Shown: positions 22,182 through 33,358 of the stretch, piece after piece
Numbering within the stretch: the stretch's first letter is position 1
Layout of the letters: every line of letters begins with the position of its first letter
Notes under the pieces: model-generated
Seen by the model: only the letters and a program-made list of their open reading frames with translations
Databases searched by the model: none
Told to the model about the DNA's origin: nothing
Source of the DNA: Coenobita brevimanus
Taxonomy: Eukaryota > Arthropoda > Malacostraca > Decapoda > Coenobitidae
Direction of reading: 5' to 3'
Assembly: GCA_032717465.1 (NCBI GenBank)
Contig: CM064713.1
Coordinates: 12,219,682-12,283,681 of the forward strand
DNA length: 64,000 nucleotides
Position numbers and translations under genes: made by a program

Positions 22182-22690
22182 TTAGGACTCCGTATTATAC
22201 ATATAATTAATTATAGAAAACATGATAGATAGATAGATAGATAGATAGACAGAGCACCAGGCAAGCCTGGAACGGGAAATGATCTTGCAAGTGTAACTGA
22301 GGAAATGTTGACAATACACTGGAAGCAGCAAGTCAGGGGATGATATAGGTAGTGTGTCAGCGAGATAGCATACGAACAATGCCTAGTGACCATACACACA
22401 CATACACACATACTCACACACAGGTTTCTAGAACATTCCAACAACAGTGTGACACACGTGACACGACTCCTGCTACACCAGAATTTAGGAAGCAGAACTC
22501 AGAAGGAGGCTAGCTATAGAACCGACAGGTAGTGGAAAGAGTGAACAAGAAGAGGGGTCCAACTAGACTTACTTAATGTATTCAGTCTCTGTAATACATA
22601 CACTGCTCAACTTAAGATTTTCTCTGAAGATAATAAATCAAGATCAACTCCCTGTATTCACCTTTAACTCCTACTTCAAGAATCGAGAGT
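22182..22690 (+). repeat. Inverted-repeat arm 1, probable 3' LTR of E1
   Basis: Starts TTAGGACTCC at the position where the homologous E2 switches to its LTR, includes (GATA)n and (CA)n runs, and ends ATCGAGAGT. It is the inverted copy of 22,968-23,475 with only scattered differences. Confidence 0.75.
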
Positions 22691-22967
22691 GTTAGGGTTT
22701 TGTGTGCTTGTTGCTTTGGTCTTTCTTTTTCTTTACTTGCTTTGTTTTTTATTCTTCTTGCTGCTGCTTGAAGTTACGTGAAGATTATAGAGTTGTTTTG
22801 TAGACTTGTAGGTTCATAGGCTTGTAGGCTTGTAGGCTGTATTTTGTAGGAATTCACTGTAGAACTGAAGCTAATCTTGTAGAGTCTCACCAGCTTTTGT
22901 AGAAATTCACTGTAGATTCGTAGACGAGGTCCGTACGTTCGCTGCCAACCAGATGTGACTCTTGATT
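22691..22967. other. 277-base loop of the palindrome
   Basis: Unique sequence between the arms, with repeated CTTGTAGG motifs (22,800-22,840) and two copies of a TTTTGTAGAAATTCACTGTAG-like block (about 22,845 and 22,895). No coding sense. Read on the minus strand from arm 2 it could be a leader with a primer-binding site (TGGTTGGCAGCG), but this is speculative. Confidence 0.4.
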
Positions 22968-23475
22968 CTTGTAGTAGGAGTTAAAGATGAATACAGGGAG
23001 TTGATCTTCATTTATTATCTTCAGAGAAAATCTTAAGTTGAGCAGTGTATGTATTACAGAGACTGAATACATTAAGTAAGTCTAGTTGGACCCCTCTTCT
23101 TGTTCACTCTTTCCACTACCTGTCGGTTCTATAGCTAGCCTCCTTCTGAGCTCTGCTTCCTAAATTCTGGTGTAGCAGGGGTCGTGTCACGTGTGTTACA
23201 TTGTTGTTGGAATGTTCTAGAAACCTGTGTGTGAGTATGTGTGTATGTGTGTGTATGGTCACTAGGCATTGTTCGTATGCTATCTCGCTGACACACTACC
23301 TATATCATCCCCTGACTTGCTGCTTCCAGTGTATTGTCAACATTTCCTCAGTTACACTTGCAAGATCATTTCCCGTTCCCAGGCTTGCCTGGTGCTCTGT
23401 CTATCTATCTGTCTATCTATCTATCTATCTATCATGTTTTCTATAATTAATTGTATTTATAATATGGAGTCCTAA
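22968..23475 (-). repeat. Inverted-repeat arm 2, LTR in opposite orientation
   Basis: Reverse complement of arm 1: begins ACTCTTGATTC and ends GGAGTCCTAA. The outer end abuts B1 sequence that resumes with CTCCCACAGG. Together the arms could form a very long hairpin. Confidence 0.8.
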
Positions 23476-23477
23476 CA

Positions 23478-24410
23478 CTCCCACAGGTAGCAGTGTCTTC
23501 CTTGTTCAACCAGGGTTTGTGAGATGCGTTTCTGTAAAGGTCCTGAGAGACAATGGTTCTTCAGGTTGGTCTGTTAGGCAGAGTCTAGTTTGGCCTGAGG
23601 AGTATACAGATAGACAGATCCAAGCTCAACTTATTGATGGATCAGTGAGATTGTTTCCTGAGGCACGTATCCAGGTAGCATCTCCATTTTACACTGGTTT
23701 GACAGTTAGAGTTGTCATGACAGAACCTTTGTTTGACCTTATTATAGGTAATATACCAGGTGCCAAGTATAGTTGCACTGTAGATGTCACTACTCAGACT
23801 TCGGCTGCAGTAATATGAGCCATGGCCAAGGCTCTAAACCGTGTCACCCTGCTGACCATTGCAATGCCGCAAGATCTGATTTTTAGTCAAGATGTTGTCC
23901 TGGAACAACAGTCTGACCTGACAAGTGCTGCTGTGTGGAAGAAGCAAAATAGTAAAGTGATTAAGTATTCATGGGGAGGTCAAGCCAGGTTCCTTCATAA
24001 ACAGGGATGGCTGTACCATGAGTTACAAACACCCCAGGGCAAAGTTTGACTGAAGTTTGTCATTCCCGCAAAGTATCATCAAGCAGTGTTAGAATGGGGT
24101 CATTGTTCAGCAGCAGGAGGTCACTTGGGCAAAAAGAAAACCCAAGGCCGTATCCGTGCTGACTTTTTCTGGCCAGGAATGGGACAGGAAATAAGATAGG
24201 CTTGTGCGTTCCTGCAATGTGTCTCAACTTACCACCAATCAGGGACGTGTCCCTCCTGTGCCACTTGAATCCACACCCGTCCCATAATCTCTGAGTAAGT
24301 TGAGAGAGACGGCAGTGGTAATGTGGGTGCAGACCTGATGTTTCGCCCATTGGCCCTACAAGACACATTATGCCCAGGGCCTGTACATACATATGTACCG
24401 CAGGTTAAGG
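23478..24410 (+). pseudogene. Protease and integrase zinc-finger region of B1
   Basis: Aspartic protease with VKVLRDNGSSG at about 23,535-23,570 (the active-site triad reads DNG, where DTG or DSG is usual) and the closing FDLIIGNIPGA (about 23,730-23,762). A stop near 23,818 follows, then 23,822-24,049 leads into an integrase zinc-finger region (HCSAAGGHLGKKK, FFWPGMG, C-x-x-C-like) in shifted frames at 24,090-24,230. After this the integrase core is missing. The same junction occurs in B2. Confidence 0.75.
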
Positions 24411-25792
24411 TGGAAGTTCGAGAACCCGCAGAGGCATTCTGAGGCTGTCTGAATTATCTTGTGGTGTGTCTCAAGCTGTGGGCCTCTGTGAGGATTCACG
24501 GAGAACACACATTATCCACAAGAGTGTTCTCACCCATACTGGGTGTTAAAACGTGACCTGCCTGAGTTTGCCTAGGGATTCTCAGCTTGTCGATATTAGT
24601 CGTAAGTGTAGAGTTATAAAGGTAAGTATGCTTCTAGGATATCCAAGTGCATAGGTACAAATACCACCGGACAGTACTTAGACTGGGACCATATGCACAG
24701 AGCCCTGAGTTAATGGTCACTACTCTTACTTTCGACCTGTGACGGGCTGTGGATCACTGAGGGCCCTGTTAGTTAATTGGCAATTGTGGGGATCTTTGTA
24801 ACGTACCAGGGGTCGATGCTGCAGGGGGTGGATCAGCTGAAGTGAAGCTGGTCTCACAGATGAGAGGAGGAGCTGGTGCCTGATTGACTGCTGTCTCCTT
24901 CGAAAGTGCCAGGCAAGGCTTTGGACCTCACCCCTTACATCCACACTGTGTCTATGCATTAACCAGGGAACACCTTGTTCTCTGGTTAATAGAGGTATAG
25001 GTTTAACCAGTAAACTGGCTGTTCTGAGAGATTTGTGCAGTCCAAGGACTAGCATGTTTCCTGGTTAATAATGTACAATTAACCAATAAACTACAAGGGT
25101 CCTGAGAGATTTGAGCAATCCAAGGACTACATTTCCTGGTTAATAATGTACCCAGTGAGAAAGTAATGGTGACCTCGAATGTGCGAAGCTTTGATTGTCA
25201 CTTGAAATTTTCAGCTAGGGCATACCTTTTGTAGCATATGCACTGACTACTAGGCAGAGAGAAGTTGTAATTTAATACAAATTGTTTGTAACATCGACAC
25301 TTTTGATGCTCCACCTTGATTGATTACACAGGTACAGTTGGCGGGTGTAGCAGCTTTGCCGTGCAGATCAGCTGATCGTCTCTGCCACATGCTGCTGCCT
25401 CTTCTTGTCTGCCATTCTCGTCTCCATTTACTATTAATTTGTAACATATCATTTTACACGTAGGTTCAGTTACACTACAACTGTCACATCTACACTGTGT
25501 ATTACATACACCACGCTACATAACAATGAGTTGTTAATGCAAACGTAGTGAACTTTCACTCAGTATGACCTGAGTACAGGATTTTTCACCGTCATCGCAG
25601 ATATTTTTTTCCCTGAAGCTTGCTTGTACTAATGTAAATACGAGGCTTTTACGCTCATTGGTGAGTGATTTTCTCCTGTAGCAGGATAGTACACAAACTG
25701 CAGTATGAATCTTGTGTGACTGAGTTAGGATGTATATGTATATATATCCTTCTCAAATTTTCAGAAAAAAAATTCAGTTTGATGGGGTGTAA
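24411..25792 (+). other. 3' non-coding part of B1
   Basis: No domain recognised beyond a short decayed stretch aligning with B2 (LKLWAS-like). It contains a tandem duplication of roughly 80 bases at about 24,990-25,150 (shared CCTGAGAGATTTG, TCCAAGGACTA and TTTCCTGGTTAATAATGTA). It ends with a purine-rich GATGGGGTG (25,781-25,789), the likely plus-strand primer, immediately before the 3' LTR. Confidence 0.6.
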
Positions 25793-26523
25793 TGTCATGA
25801 ATTCACGAGGTTGTGCATTTATCCAAATTTGTGACATTGTACTTTGGTGGGAAACCACGAACTTTAGTGGAAGACCCACTGTGTATCACTCAGTTCAACC
25901 GTCCTTGTATGCACTTTGATCGAGATGGTTTTTCAGAACATTCGTCACTGCTTCAAAAGTGACTGTTCTTATGCATGACATTAGTGCTTCACTGATTTAT
26001 TTTAATGCGTGTGTATATAGATCGTCCTGCCTTTGTTGACCGTTGAAGTTAGGCCATGCCCACTTCCGGTGACAATGCCCATTTCTCAAGCCCTTGTACC
26101 CGGCTTGGTTACATTAGTCAGTGTTGGACAGCCACGGGAGGAAGGTGTCGAGCGCAGTGCAGGGACCAGGACTCCATCATAGCGACTAGTCTCCAGTTCT
26201 TTTCCTGCATCTCCTCACCGAGTTGGTGATCAGCAGTAGTGGACATTATCAGTGAATTGCAGTGCCTGGAATAGCAACAGACAGATGCCCAGTCTTTCGT
26301 AGCTACAGCTCCATTTTTCTCCACTGACCCGCATTTTCATTTTTGTTTTTCAGGCTTGGATTATTAGCTATTTGCTTGAGTGCCTGAGTGAACGTATTTC
26401 CTTTGATATTTTGAATTCACTGAGATTCTTGTAACATAATTTTTTTTGGTAATTAATATATTTACAGTTCCTTTCTTCGAGCTTAATGTAAATGCAGAAT
26501 CGTGTTTGATTTCACCACATTGT

Positions 26524-27652
26524 CTATCTCTCTATCTATCTATTCCCAGACGCCGTAATCCCTTATACGGGGTGGCCACAGACAAATCGCCTCCACGTCA
26601 CCCTGTCCCCCGCCATTTCACTGCCCTGCTCCCAATTCACACACCCCTCTCTCATATACCTCTCCACTTCATCCCTCCATCTTATCCTTGGCCTTCCCCT
26701 CCCTCTCTCCCCTTCCACCTGACTCACATACATTCTCCTGGTCAGTCTCTCACTCTCCATCCTCTCCACATGGCCAAACCACCTCAAAGTGTTTCTCCTA
26801 ACCCTTCCTATCACATCCACATCCACACCACAACACTCCTTCACATCCTCATTTGCCAGTTTGTCTCTCCATGTGACTCCACAGGCTCCTCTCAACTCAT
26901 TTCCACTGCTCTCACTCTTGACTTGTGTCCCTCCAACAATGTCCAAGCTTCACTTCCATACGTTAGAGCTGGTATCACAATACTGTCGTGTAATAACTTT
27001 TCACTTCCAAGCTCACTTCCCTGTTTCTTATCACTGCCTTCAAGGAACCAGCAACCTTTCTTCCTTGTTGTACTCTTTCAAGCACTTCACCCTCCAAACT
27101 TTCATCCTTACTCATCACACTACCCAAGTACTTAAACGTACTCACATTTTCCATTTCCTCATCGTCCAACCTCACTGTACATTCACTAACTTCACCTCTC
27201 TCGAAGACCATAACTTTACTCTTCCCTACATTCACCTTTAGATTCCGTTTCTTACACACTCTCCCAAACTCATCCACTAAGCCTTGCAGCTCCCCTTCGT
27301 CTTCACTTAACAACACAATATCATCTGCAAACAATAGTACAGGGAGTTTCCAAACACTGCCCTCTCTCATTAGGACCACTCCAACATCCACTGCCCTACC
27401 TTGTACCTCTTTTATAATCCCATCCATATACAGATTTGACAACCATGGAGACACGACACATCGCTGTTTCAACCCAACATTCAAATAGAAAAACTCACTC
27501 AGTTCACCATCCACACGCACTGCAGCCTTAGCATCCTCATACATACTCTTCACAGCATTCAAGAACTTCCCATCTACTCCCTATATTCTTAATACTTTCC
27601 ACAGTCCTTGTCTATCCACCCTGTCATATGCTTTCTCCAAATCCATCAAGTC
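26524..27652 (-). mobile_element. LINE A1, 5'-truncated copy in the B1 3' LTR
   Basis: Minus-strand LINE A copy. The 3' end is the (TCTA)-type run followed by CCCAGACGCCGTAATCCC at 26,524-26,562; the 5' end stops in RT motif A (MDLEKAYDR, about 27,610-27,650). The B1 LTR reads TTTCACCACATTGT on the left and CTCACTGTGCTTTC on the right, where the uninterrupted LTR has TTTCACCACACTGTGC (15,447-15,462), giving a duplicated CA(C/T)TGT. Confidence 0.85.
26563..27562 (-). pseudogene. RT C-terminal part of LINE A1
   Basis: 26,975-27,562 contains the thumb-side RT with GLKQRCVVSP (QG changed to QR) and LLFADDIVLL (catalytic FADD kept). 26,563-26,946, in a shifted frame, contains the C-terminal domain ending LRWFGHVERM, RGRPRIRW and WRRFVCGHP. 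The frameshift near 26,950-26,975 and the 5' truncation leave it dead. This copy preserves the C-terminus that is shifted out of frame in A4. Confidence 0.85.
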
Positions 27653-28086
27653 CTCACTGTGCTTTCTTTAATTTGTTTCTCCCGCATTGTGCTATCCTTA
27701 ATTTGCTTGTCCCAGTTTGCACAATTTTTTTACGTGAATCACAACTGGTATTTTGGCCAGTTATTTGGTATTACTTCTTAAATCCGTTGTTCCAGCTAGG
27801 AGTTTGCACCAGCAAGATCCTGATCGTTATTATTAGTATTAGTTATTGATTGTCAAGGGTACAGTCACTTTCTCAGAGGCCAGCAGTACAAACGATATAG
27901 CATTCGTGAGTGATTAGTGTCCGCTGTGTACTGTTGAGAAAGTTTATAAAATTCTTGTCTTTAGAGAATCGGCGAATTAAGCTAGGATAAAGTAAAATTT
28001 ACTACTTGATTTCACACGTCAGTTCGTTGTGTCAATCGACCATTTATTAGCATTTCATTCGTTATTTCCACTTTCCCCCTGTGACA

Positions 28087-28866
28087 TAATTCCATTCACT
28101 CACATGCAGATGACTCAGTGTTTCAGTCCCTTCACACTTAAACATCCATTTACAAAGTATTATATCTCTAACTCCCAACTCAGTACAGCAGTCTTCATAA
28201 AGCAAGACTTATCTAATATCACAGAATGGGGATAAAATCACATTGTCTCATTTAATGCTAGGAAAACCATATATATCGAATTTACTAATAGACAGATATT
28301 GCCTGATTCCCATATTACCTTCAATACAGCTAATATTCCTCTCTCTAAAAGTATTGAAATTCTCGATGTTTTGCTTATCAATACCCTTCGTTAGACCTCT
28401 CACGTTAGATCACGTGCTAAAATTGCATCACAGAAACTTGGGTTATTGAACAAAGTCTGCAACTTCTTCATTAACGTGCAAATAGCTATAATTTACAAGA
28501 ATCGTGTATGTTCTCAGCTCGAATATTGCTCACCCTTGTGGAGTGGATGTGGAGAGGTTGCACTAAAACAGCTCGACAAAATTCAGAATATAGCTGTGAG
28601 AACATTTAATAACCCTATCACTTACAACTGAACTAACTCTCCTTCACGTAAGACGGAATGTTGCCTCCCTTGCATTATTTTAGATAATTAATTTTATGGT
28701 AATCGCTCAGACGTAATTACATCCATTGTGCAACCTCTCCACGCCTTTCCTCTTGCTACACGGACATCGAGTAGCTCTCGTGGCAGGACTGTCACACTGT
28801 CTATCAGAGTGCGTTAATTCACCAAGATGCATCTCTTTGGAACAAGTTTGCCCAGATTCGTTTTTA
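28087..28866 (+). pseudogene. LINE C2 continued: RT catalytic region and C-terminus
   Basis: Resumes after the B1 insert at the HSHADD-like catalytic block (about 28,096-28,115) and follows LINE C1 through the LEYCSPLWSGCGEVALKQLDKIQN block (28,515-28,590) to the C-terminal segment near 28,830-28,866, where homology ends before the poly(A) found in C1. Multiple frameshifts. Confidence 0.8.
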
Positions 28867-29097
28867 TCGCCTGCCTTTAACAGGACGGAGTGATAGAGTT
28901 TTTGCCAGCGTCTTTGTGTGTGTGTGTGTCTGTCTGTCTTTGTGTCCGTGTGTTTATCTGTTCCCATCTTATCTCGAAAAGTTGTGTACGAATTTTCACC
29001 AAACCTTCAGGAAATAGCAATTATGTGGATGTGCAGAAGCCTATTACTTTTGGTGTGCATTTGATCAATGACACCCGAATGCCAGCAGCCATTATTT
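28867..29097. other. Repeat-like spacer with TGTGTG and TCTGTCTG runs
   Basis: Contains a TG/TCTG run (28,912-28,945) then CTTATCTCGAAAAGTTGTG and CGAATTTTCACCAAAC. This looks like a piece of a dispersed repeat but I cannot name the family. It probably continues at 29,733 beyond the TTAA element. Confidence 0.4.
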
Positions 29098-29101
29098 TTA
29101 A

Positions 29102-29271
29102 CCCTTCATTAGTCCAGTGAGGTCTTTTGGCAAACCCCCCCTTTTTTTTTTTTTTTTTTCAAAAGTTCATATTTCCTCGCTGGTAACTCGATTTTTTCTC
29201 TCCGCTCCAGTATTAGCCTGATTCATTGAGGGGAGGGAGCACGTGGAGTGCCTCTGTCCTGCCTTTGTTGT

Positions 29272-29312
<41 letters not shown>

Positions 29313-29728
29313 CAGTTTTTTCGTTTTTTCCCATGGGGTGTCCAGCCACCCCACCAGACTAACCAAGTTATATATTCACGATCTATAAATGTTCTTTTCT
29401 TTTCAATGAGAAATGAATTTATGTAGATTTAAGATGCAGAATACATATTAGTATTCTCTCTAATATATTTGCAATAGATTGCTGCTCTCTTTGTATTTTA
29501 TTACTCATCCAGCATGTAAGTATGAATTCAGTACTTTATTGTATTTTATTTTAATAAACACCAGCTGCAAGACATTCAATCTGTTCATTAGAAATTCCAG
29601 AGAAATGTTGAAGTGGCAGTATGAAACTATTTTACTTGTTAGTAACATTATATGTATTTTTGTACTGGGGTGTTGGAATACACAACCTGACGAAACACGT
29701 TTGCAAACCTCACCGGAGCAACGATGGG
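29102..29728. mobile_element. TTAA-flanked piggyBac-like element T3, 627 bases
   Basis: TTAA at 29,098-29,101 and 29,729-29,732. Left end CCCTTCATTAGTCCAGTGAG; the right end reverse-complements to CCCATCGTTGCTCCGGTGAG, a long imperfect terminal inverted repeat that continues into GCAAAC on both sides. Internal T-run (29,141-29,159) and (GA)n (29,274-29,309), no transposase. Confidence 0.8.
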
Positions 29729-29732
29729 TTAA

Positions 29733-30043
29733 TATGAACTGGCTTTTTTGCCAAGGGCTGTGACTGAATTAGTAGAGCTTTGCGAATTTTCCTCAAATGT
29801 ATTTTGTAGGTAATTTGTACCTTATCAGATGGCATATTTTGGCAAGTGATTAGCATTTGGCCCCCAAATGATTTTGTTTTATGACTGAAGGTCACATGTA
29901 ACTCAATATGACTGATAGGGAGGTATGTAGGCAGTAAGGTAGATAGGTGAAAACCAGTGTCGATGGTGTGGACGATGTGGAGAAACGTTGCTACCAGTAT
30001 AAAGTCGTGAGGCATTGGATAGCTCATTGTGGGTTTTATTATG
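29733..30043. other. Spacer without recognised genes
   Basis: No coding domain or repeat family recognised. It separates T3 from LINE A3. Confidence 0.4.
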
Positions 30044-30407
30044 AAGCATGTGGAGTGACGTGGAGGGACAGGTTGACGAATGAAGAAGTGAAGGAACGTT
30101 GTGGGGTAGATGTGGATGTGGTTGAAAAGATCAGGAGAAATACACTGAGGTGGTTTGGACATGTGGAGAGAATGGAGAATGAAAGACTGACTAAGAGGGT
30201 GTATGTAGGTGAGGTGGAGGGAGGGAGAGGGAGGGGTAGACCGAGGATGAGGTGGAGGGATGGAGTTGAGAGGTATATGAGGGAGGGGGGGTGAGTTGGG
30301 GGGAGGGTAGTCAAATGGTGGGTGACAGAGTGACTTGGAGGCGTTTTGTCTGTGGCCACCCTTTGCGGGATTAGGGCGTCGGGCTATAGATAGATAGATA
30401 GATAGAT
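30044..30407 (+). mobile_element. LINE A3, 3' end only
   Basis: Plus-strand 5'-truncated LINE A. Encodes only the C-terminal domain (CGVTWRDRLTNEEVKE, LRWFGHVERM, RGRPRMRW) up to a run of Gs near 30,284-30,303 that shifts the frame, as in A4. Then TGGAGGCGTTTTGTCTGTGG, GGCGTCGGGCTATAG and (ATAG)n to about 30,407. Confidence 0.85.
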
Positions 30408-30460
30408 AGGTCTTTCCCCTGTCTCACTTGCCCCTCTGTCTATCTTGTATCGTAAGTGGT

Positions 30461-30983
<523 letters not shown>

Positions 30984-31686
30984 ATATATCGCTCGGTCAC
31001 GCCAAATTGTCGAAATTAAGACCTACTGTATCTTGATATTACAATCTACACAGTATACAGAATCAAGGTAATGTATGTTTATGGTACCAGTTATAACATT
31101 GTAAAAGTGATTATAGTAATATAATTGTAGGAACATAGTAGCACGGTAGTAAGAAAATTGCAACATAATTTTAACATAAAGACATATCTATCTATCTATC
31201 TATATATATTTATTTATTTATTTACATATACACAACAGCAATATGATGGCAAGTCTACAGTACTCGTATCAAGAATGTACCCTTGCTATCTGTTTAAATG
31301 AGACATTGTAATATGGTAACATATTATAAAATGGATACATGTATATTATGTTGAGCATTGTATATCTAAACTAATACTATACTGTGTGTAACCCCATATT
31401 TTATTTTATATAAAATATATATACAACATTTGCAGTATTAACTATATTTACTCAGTTGGTCTCACTTGTAAGACATGGCCTTTGAAAACTGGTTCCAAGT
31501 TTGCAATATTAGTTTGCATGCTGTGCATTGCCAGTGGTAATATAGCAGATATGATGGAGACAGTTATATGGATAACTGAAGCTGATAATATGGATTGAAC
31601 ATAATCCTACTATTTTCCTCCCAAGGTTGCAATGTTTGATTTATCAGTTGCATGGTTTCAAACTTAGGTGAATTTAATATGTGTAC
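30984..31686 (-). other. E2 AT-rich region between env and 3' LTR
   Basis: No coding sense apart from the decayed end of env (about 31,440-31,686). It contains a GATA/TAAA run at 31,186-31,225. It corresponds to 21,800-22,181 of E1. Confidence 0.5.
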
Positions 31687-32650
31687 TCACACTGTATTTA
31701 GATTCAACTTAGGTAATGGTTGGAAGAATTTATGTGTGTGGTTGAAAATAGCATAGTGGTTTTTAACAGGTAAGGTGCACAATGAAGGTGTAAGTACTGA
31801 ACAGTAATCCAGTAATATGTATAAACTAGATGCTGATGTATGGGTTGGTGGTGTGTCTGGGCATGTTACAAAAACTGATGAGTTTTGAGTGAAATAGAAA
31901 AACTGTGAATGTCCAGTGCGTTGATAATGGATTAGTTTATCTGGGGCAAATGTGAAACTGCATTGATAATGGATGTTGTGATTCTTTATGATAGCCATTT
32001 CACAAGGGACTGTCTCATCTGCCTGAAACGTGAAGATGTACACAGGACATACTGTAGATGAAATGCATGCAATGATGTGCGACATTTATGTTCAACTGTT
32101 GTTTCACTAGCGAAGGTGGCAGTGTCCTGTTTCTTGGAGACCAAAATGACTTCTGTTTTGGTGTTGATGGTGGCTAATGGGTCATCTTTTTCAGAAGGAA
32201 ATGGATATATTGGATAGACCGTGAAATAATCATCTGTTGTGAATGGTACATGAACTACTATTGATGCTAGTGTGAGTGTTGCATCTAAGTATGGATAATA
32301 TACCATCAGATTCCTGTCCTCAAACAAAGGCTTAATTACGCTTTCACTGATTATTTGACGGAGACTGTGAATGGGAAGTAAATTAATGGTGATCCTTCCA
32401 TTACCAGCGTCAGCAATTCATTTAGTGAAAGATTGAAAATGAGCTCTAGTATTGTCTAACTGAAGTATTGTAATGTCATTATGTTCCATAACCACTGAAA
32501 GGTGTTGGAAAAGTGTATTATTTCCTTCCACTGCATTTACTTTCTCCACAGTTTCTTGAGATGATTTTTCTGTCTTTCGTAAGTTCTTTAAAATCGTCAT
32601 CATTACAATGTTCTGGGTATCAGCCAGCTCATGTTGATACGAGAGACTCT
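31687..32650 (-). pseudogene. env: Env remnant of E2
   Basis: Three minus-strand pieces (32,418-32,603; 31,986-32,327; 31,687-32,085) align in order with E1 Env from the helical region after the fusion segment to near the C-terminus. Shared blocks include NTLFQHLS, ILQLDNTRA, YYPYLDATLT, CEMAIIKN and HSQFFYFT. The signal peptide, furin-type site and fusion segment are absent: E2 carries about 180 bases of unrelated sequence (about 32,650-32,830) where E1 has them. Frameshifts near 32,060 and 32,400 and a decayed membrane-helix end add to the damage. Confidence 0.75.
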
Positions 32651-32989
32651 GTACCGAGAGAATAACTTTATTAGACAGCTAATCCACTGATGTTAGCAAG
32701 TCATGCTAAGGATGATAATACTGATGAACATTTCAGTTTTCTCGACTTATGCAATGTAGCCTTTGGCTACAAAAGGAGTCTAAATCGATTCCTCGGTCAT
32801 GTACGTGCCTTGTATTTGCTGTATTAGTTGCACCTATGTTTGTATGTTTGGTATGCGATCGTAATTAAATCGGTATATACTAATTTCTTCATTGTTATTG
32901 CCATCGTATGTACTAGGTTTTTCGGTTGTATCCGATGTTTTATAAATACGGGCGATACTTCTTTAGACCCTTTTTAAATGATCAGTACG

Positions 32990-33358
32990 AATCTGATTTT
33001 CATCGTCAGTTGATAGTGATTTACTTAATATCTTATTGGCTGTTGTCTTAATTACTCTGTATGCACCTTCAAATTTCGGTGACAGTTTATTGTCTCTAGT
33101 CTAGTGGGAATGATGCCATAGACAATATCACCTATGTTGATATTTGATTCTTTTGCCCTCCTATTAAATGATTCTGTCATTTCTTCCTTGGATATCGATA
33201 ATTATTTCTTTAATTTTGTGTATATCTCTTGGAATTCTCGTAAACAAGTTTAGGACAATCTTCATAATTGTATATAGGCATTTGCTCGCCTTGCAGTATC
33301 TTGTATGGAGGACGTTTGTCTGTCCCGTAAATAATAAAATGAGGTGTGTCTCCTATAG
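32990..33358 (-). pseudogene. Integrase C-terminal end of E2
   Basis: 33,210-33,358 encodes the GDTPHFIIYGTDKRPPY block, seen also in E1, and 32,990-33,140 a decayed GDIVYG/GPY module. The rest of the integrase lies beyond the LINE A2 insert at 41,445-42,100. The LINE entered just upstream of GDTPHF. Confidence 0.7.
33346..33358. repeat. Target-site duplication of LINE A2, left copy
   Basis: GTGTCTCCTATAG, repeated exactly at 41,432-41,444. The E2 integrase reading is continuous when the insert and one copy are ignored. Confidence 0.9.

Larger units (their letters stand above)
19013..23477 (+). mobile_element. Env-bearing Ty3/gypsy fragment E1 inside B1
   Basis: Plus-strand fragment holding, in order, the end of an integrase, a SINE, an env-like gene, about 380 bases of AT-rich 3' sequence and an LTR-sized inverted repeat. 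It is homologous to E2 (30,461-43,830) through integrase and env. The left end has no LTR: it starts within the integrase (WDDWI block). No target duplication is obvious at its junctions with B1, so it did not arrive as a simple complete provirus-like insertion. Confidence 0.75.
14737..28086 (+). mobile_element. LTR retrotransposon B1 with nested insertions
   Basis: Plus-strand Ty3/gypsy-type element inserted in LINE C2. Both LTRs start TGTCA and the right one ends TGACA; flanks are TAATC (14,732-14,736) and TAATT (28,087-28,091), a 5-base target duplication with one change. Internal parts: primer-binding site, gag, protease, integrase zinc finger, long 3' non-coding part, polypurine stretch. 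Passengers: TTAA element T2 in the 5' LTR, env-bearing fragment E1 (with SINE) between gag and protease, and LINE A1 in the 3' LTR. Integrase core, RT and RNase H are absent, as in B2. Confidence 0.85.
25793..28086 (+). repeat. 3' LTR of B1 (interrupted by LINE A1)
   Basis: Starts TGTCATGAATTC, ends CCTGTGACA. Co-linear with the 5' LTR apart from the two different inserts. Carries the AATTAATATATTTACAG counterpart of the polyadenylation region near 26,450. Without LINE A1 it is about 1.16 kb. Confidence 0.85.

Noticed and set aside
22182..23475. Transcription terminator or miRNA precursor hairpin
   Set aside because: Arms of about 509 bases are far too long and match an LTR; opposed LTRs or a foldback element explain it better.
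24985..25150. CRISPR-like repeat array
   Set aside because: Only two units of about 80 bases with no spacers, in the 3' part of an LTR element of a eukaryote.
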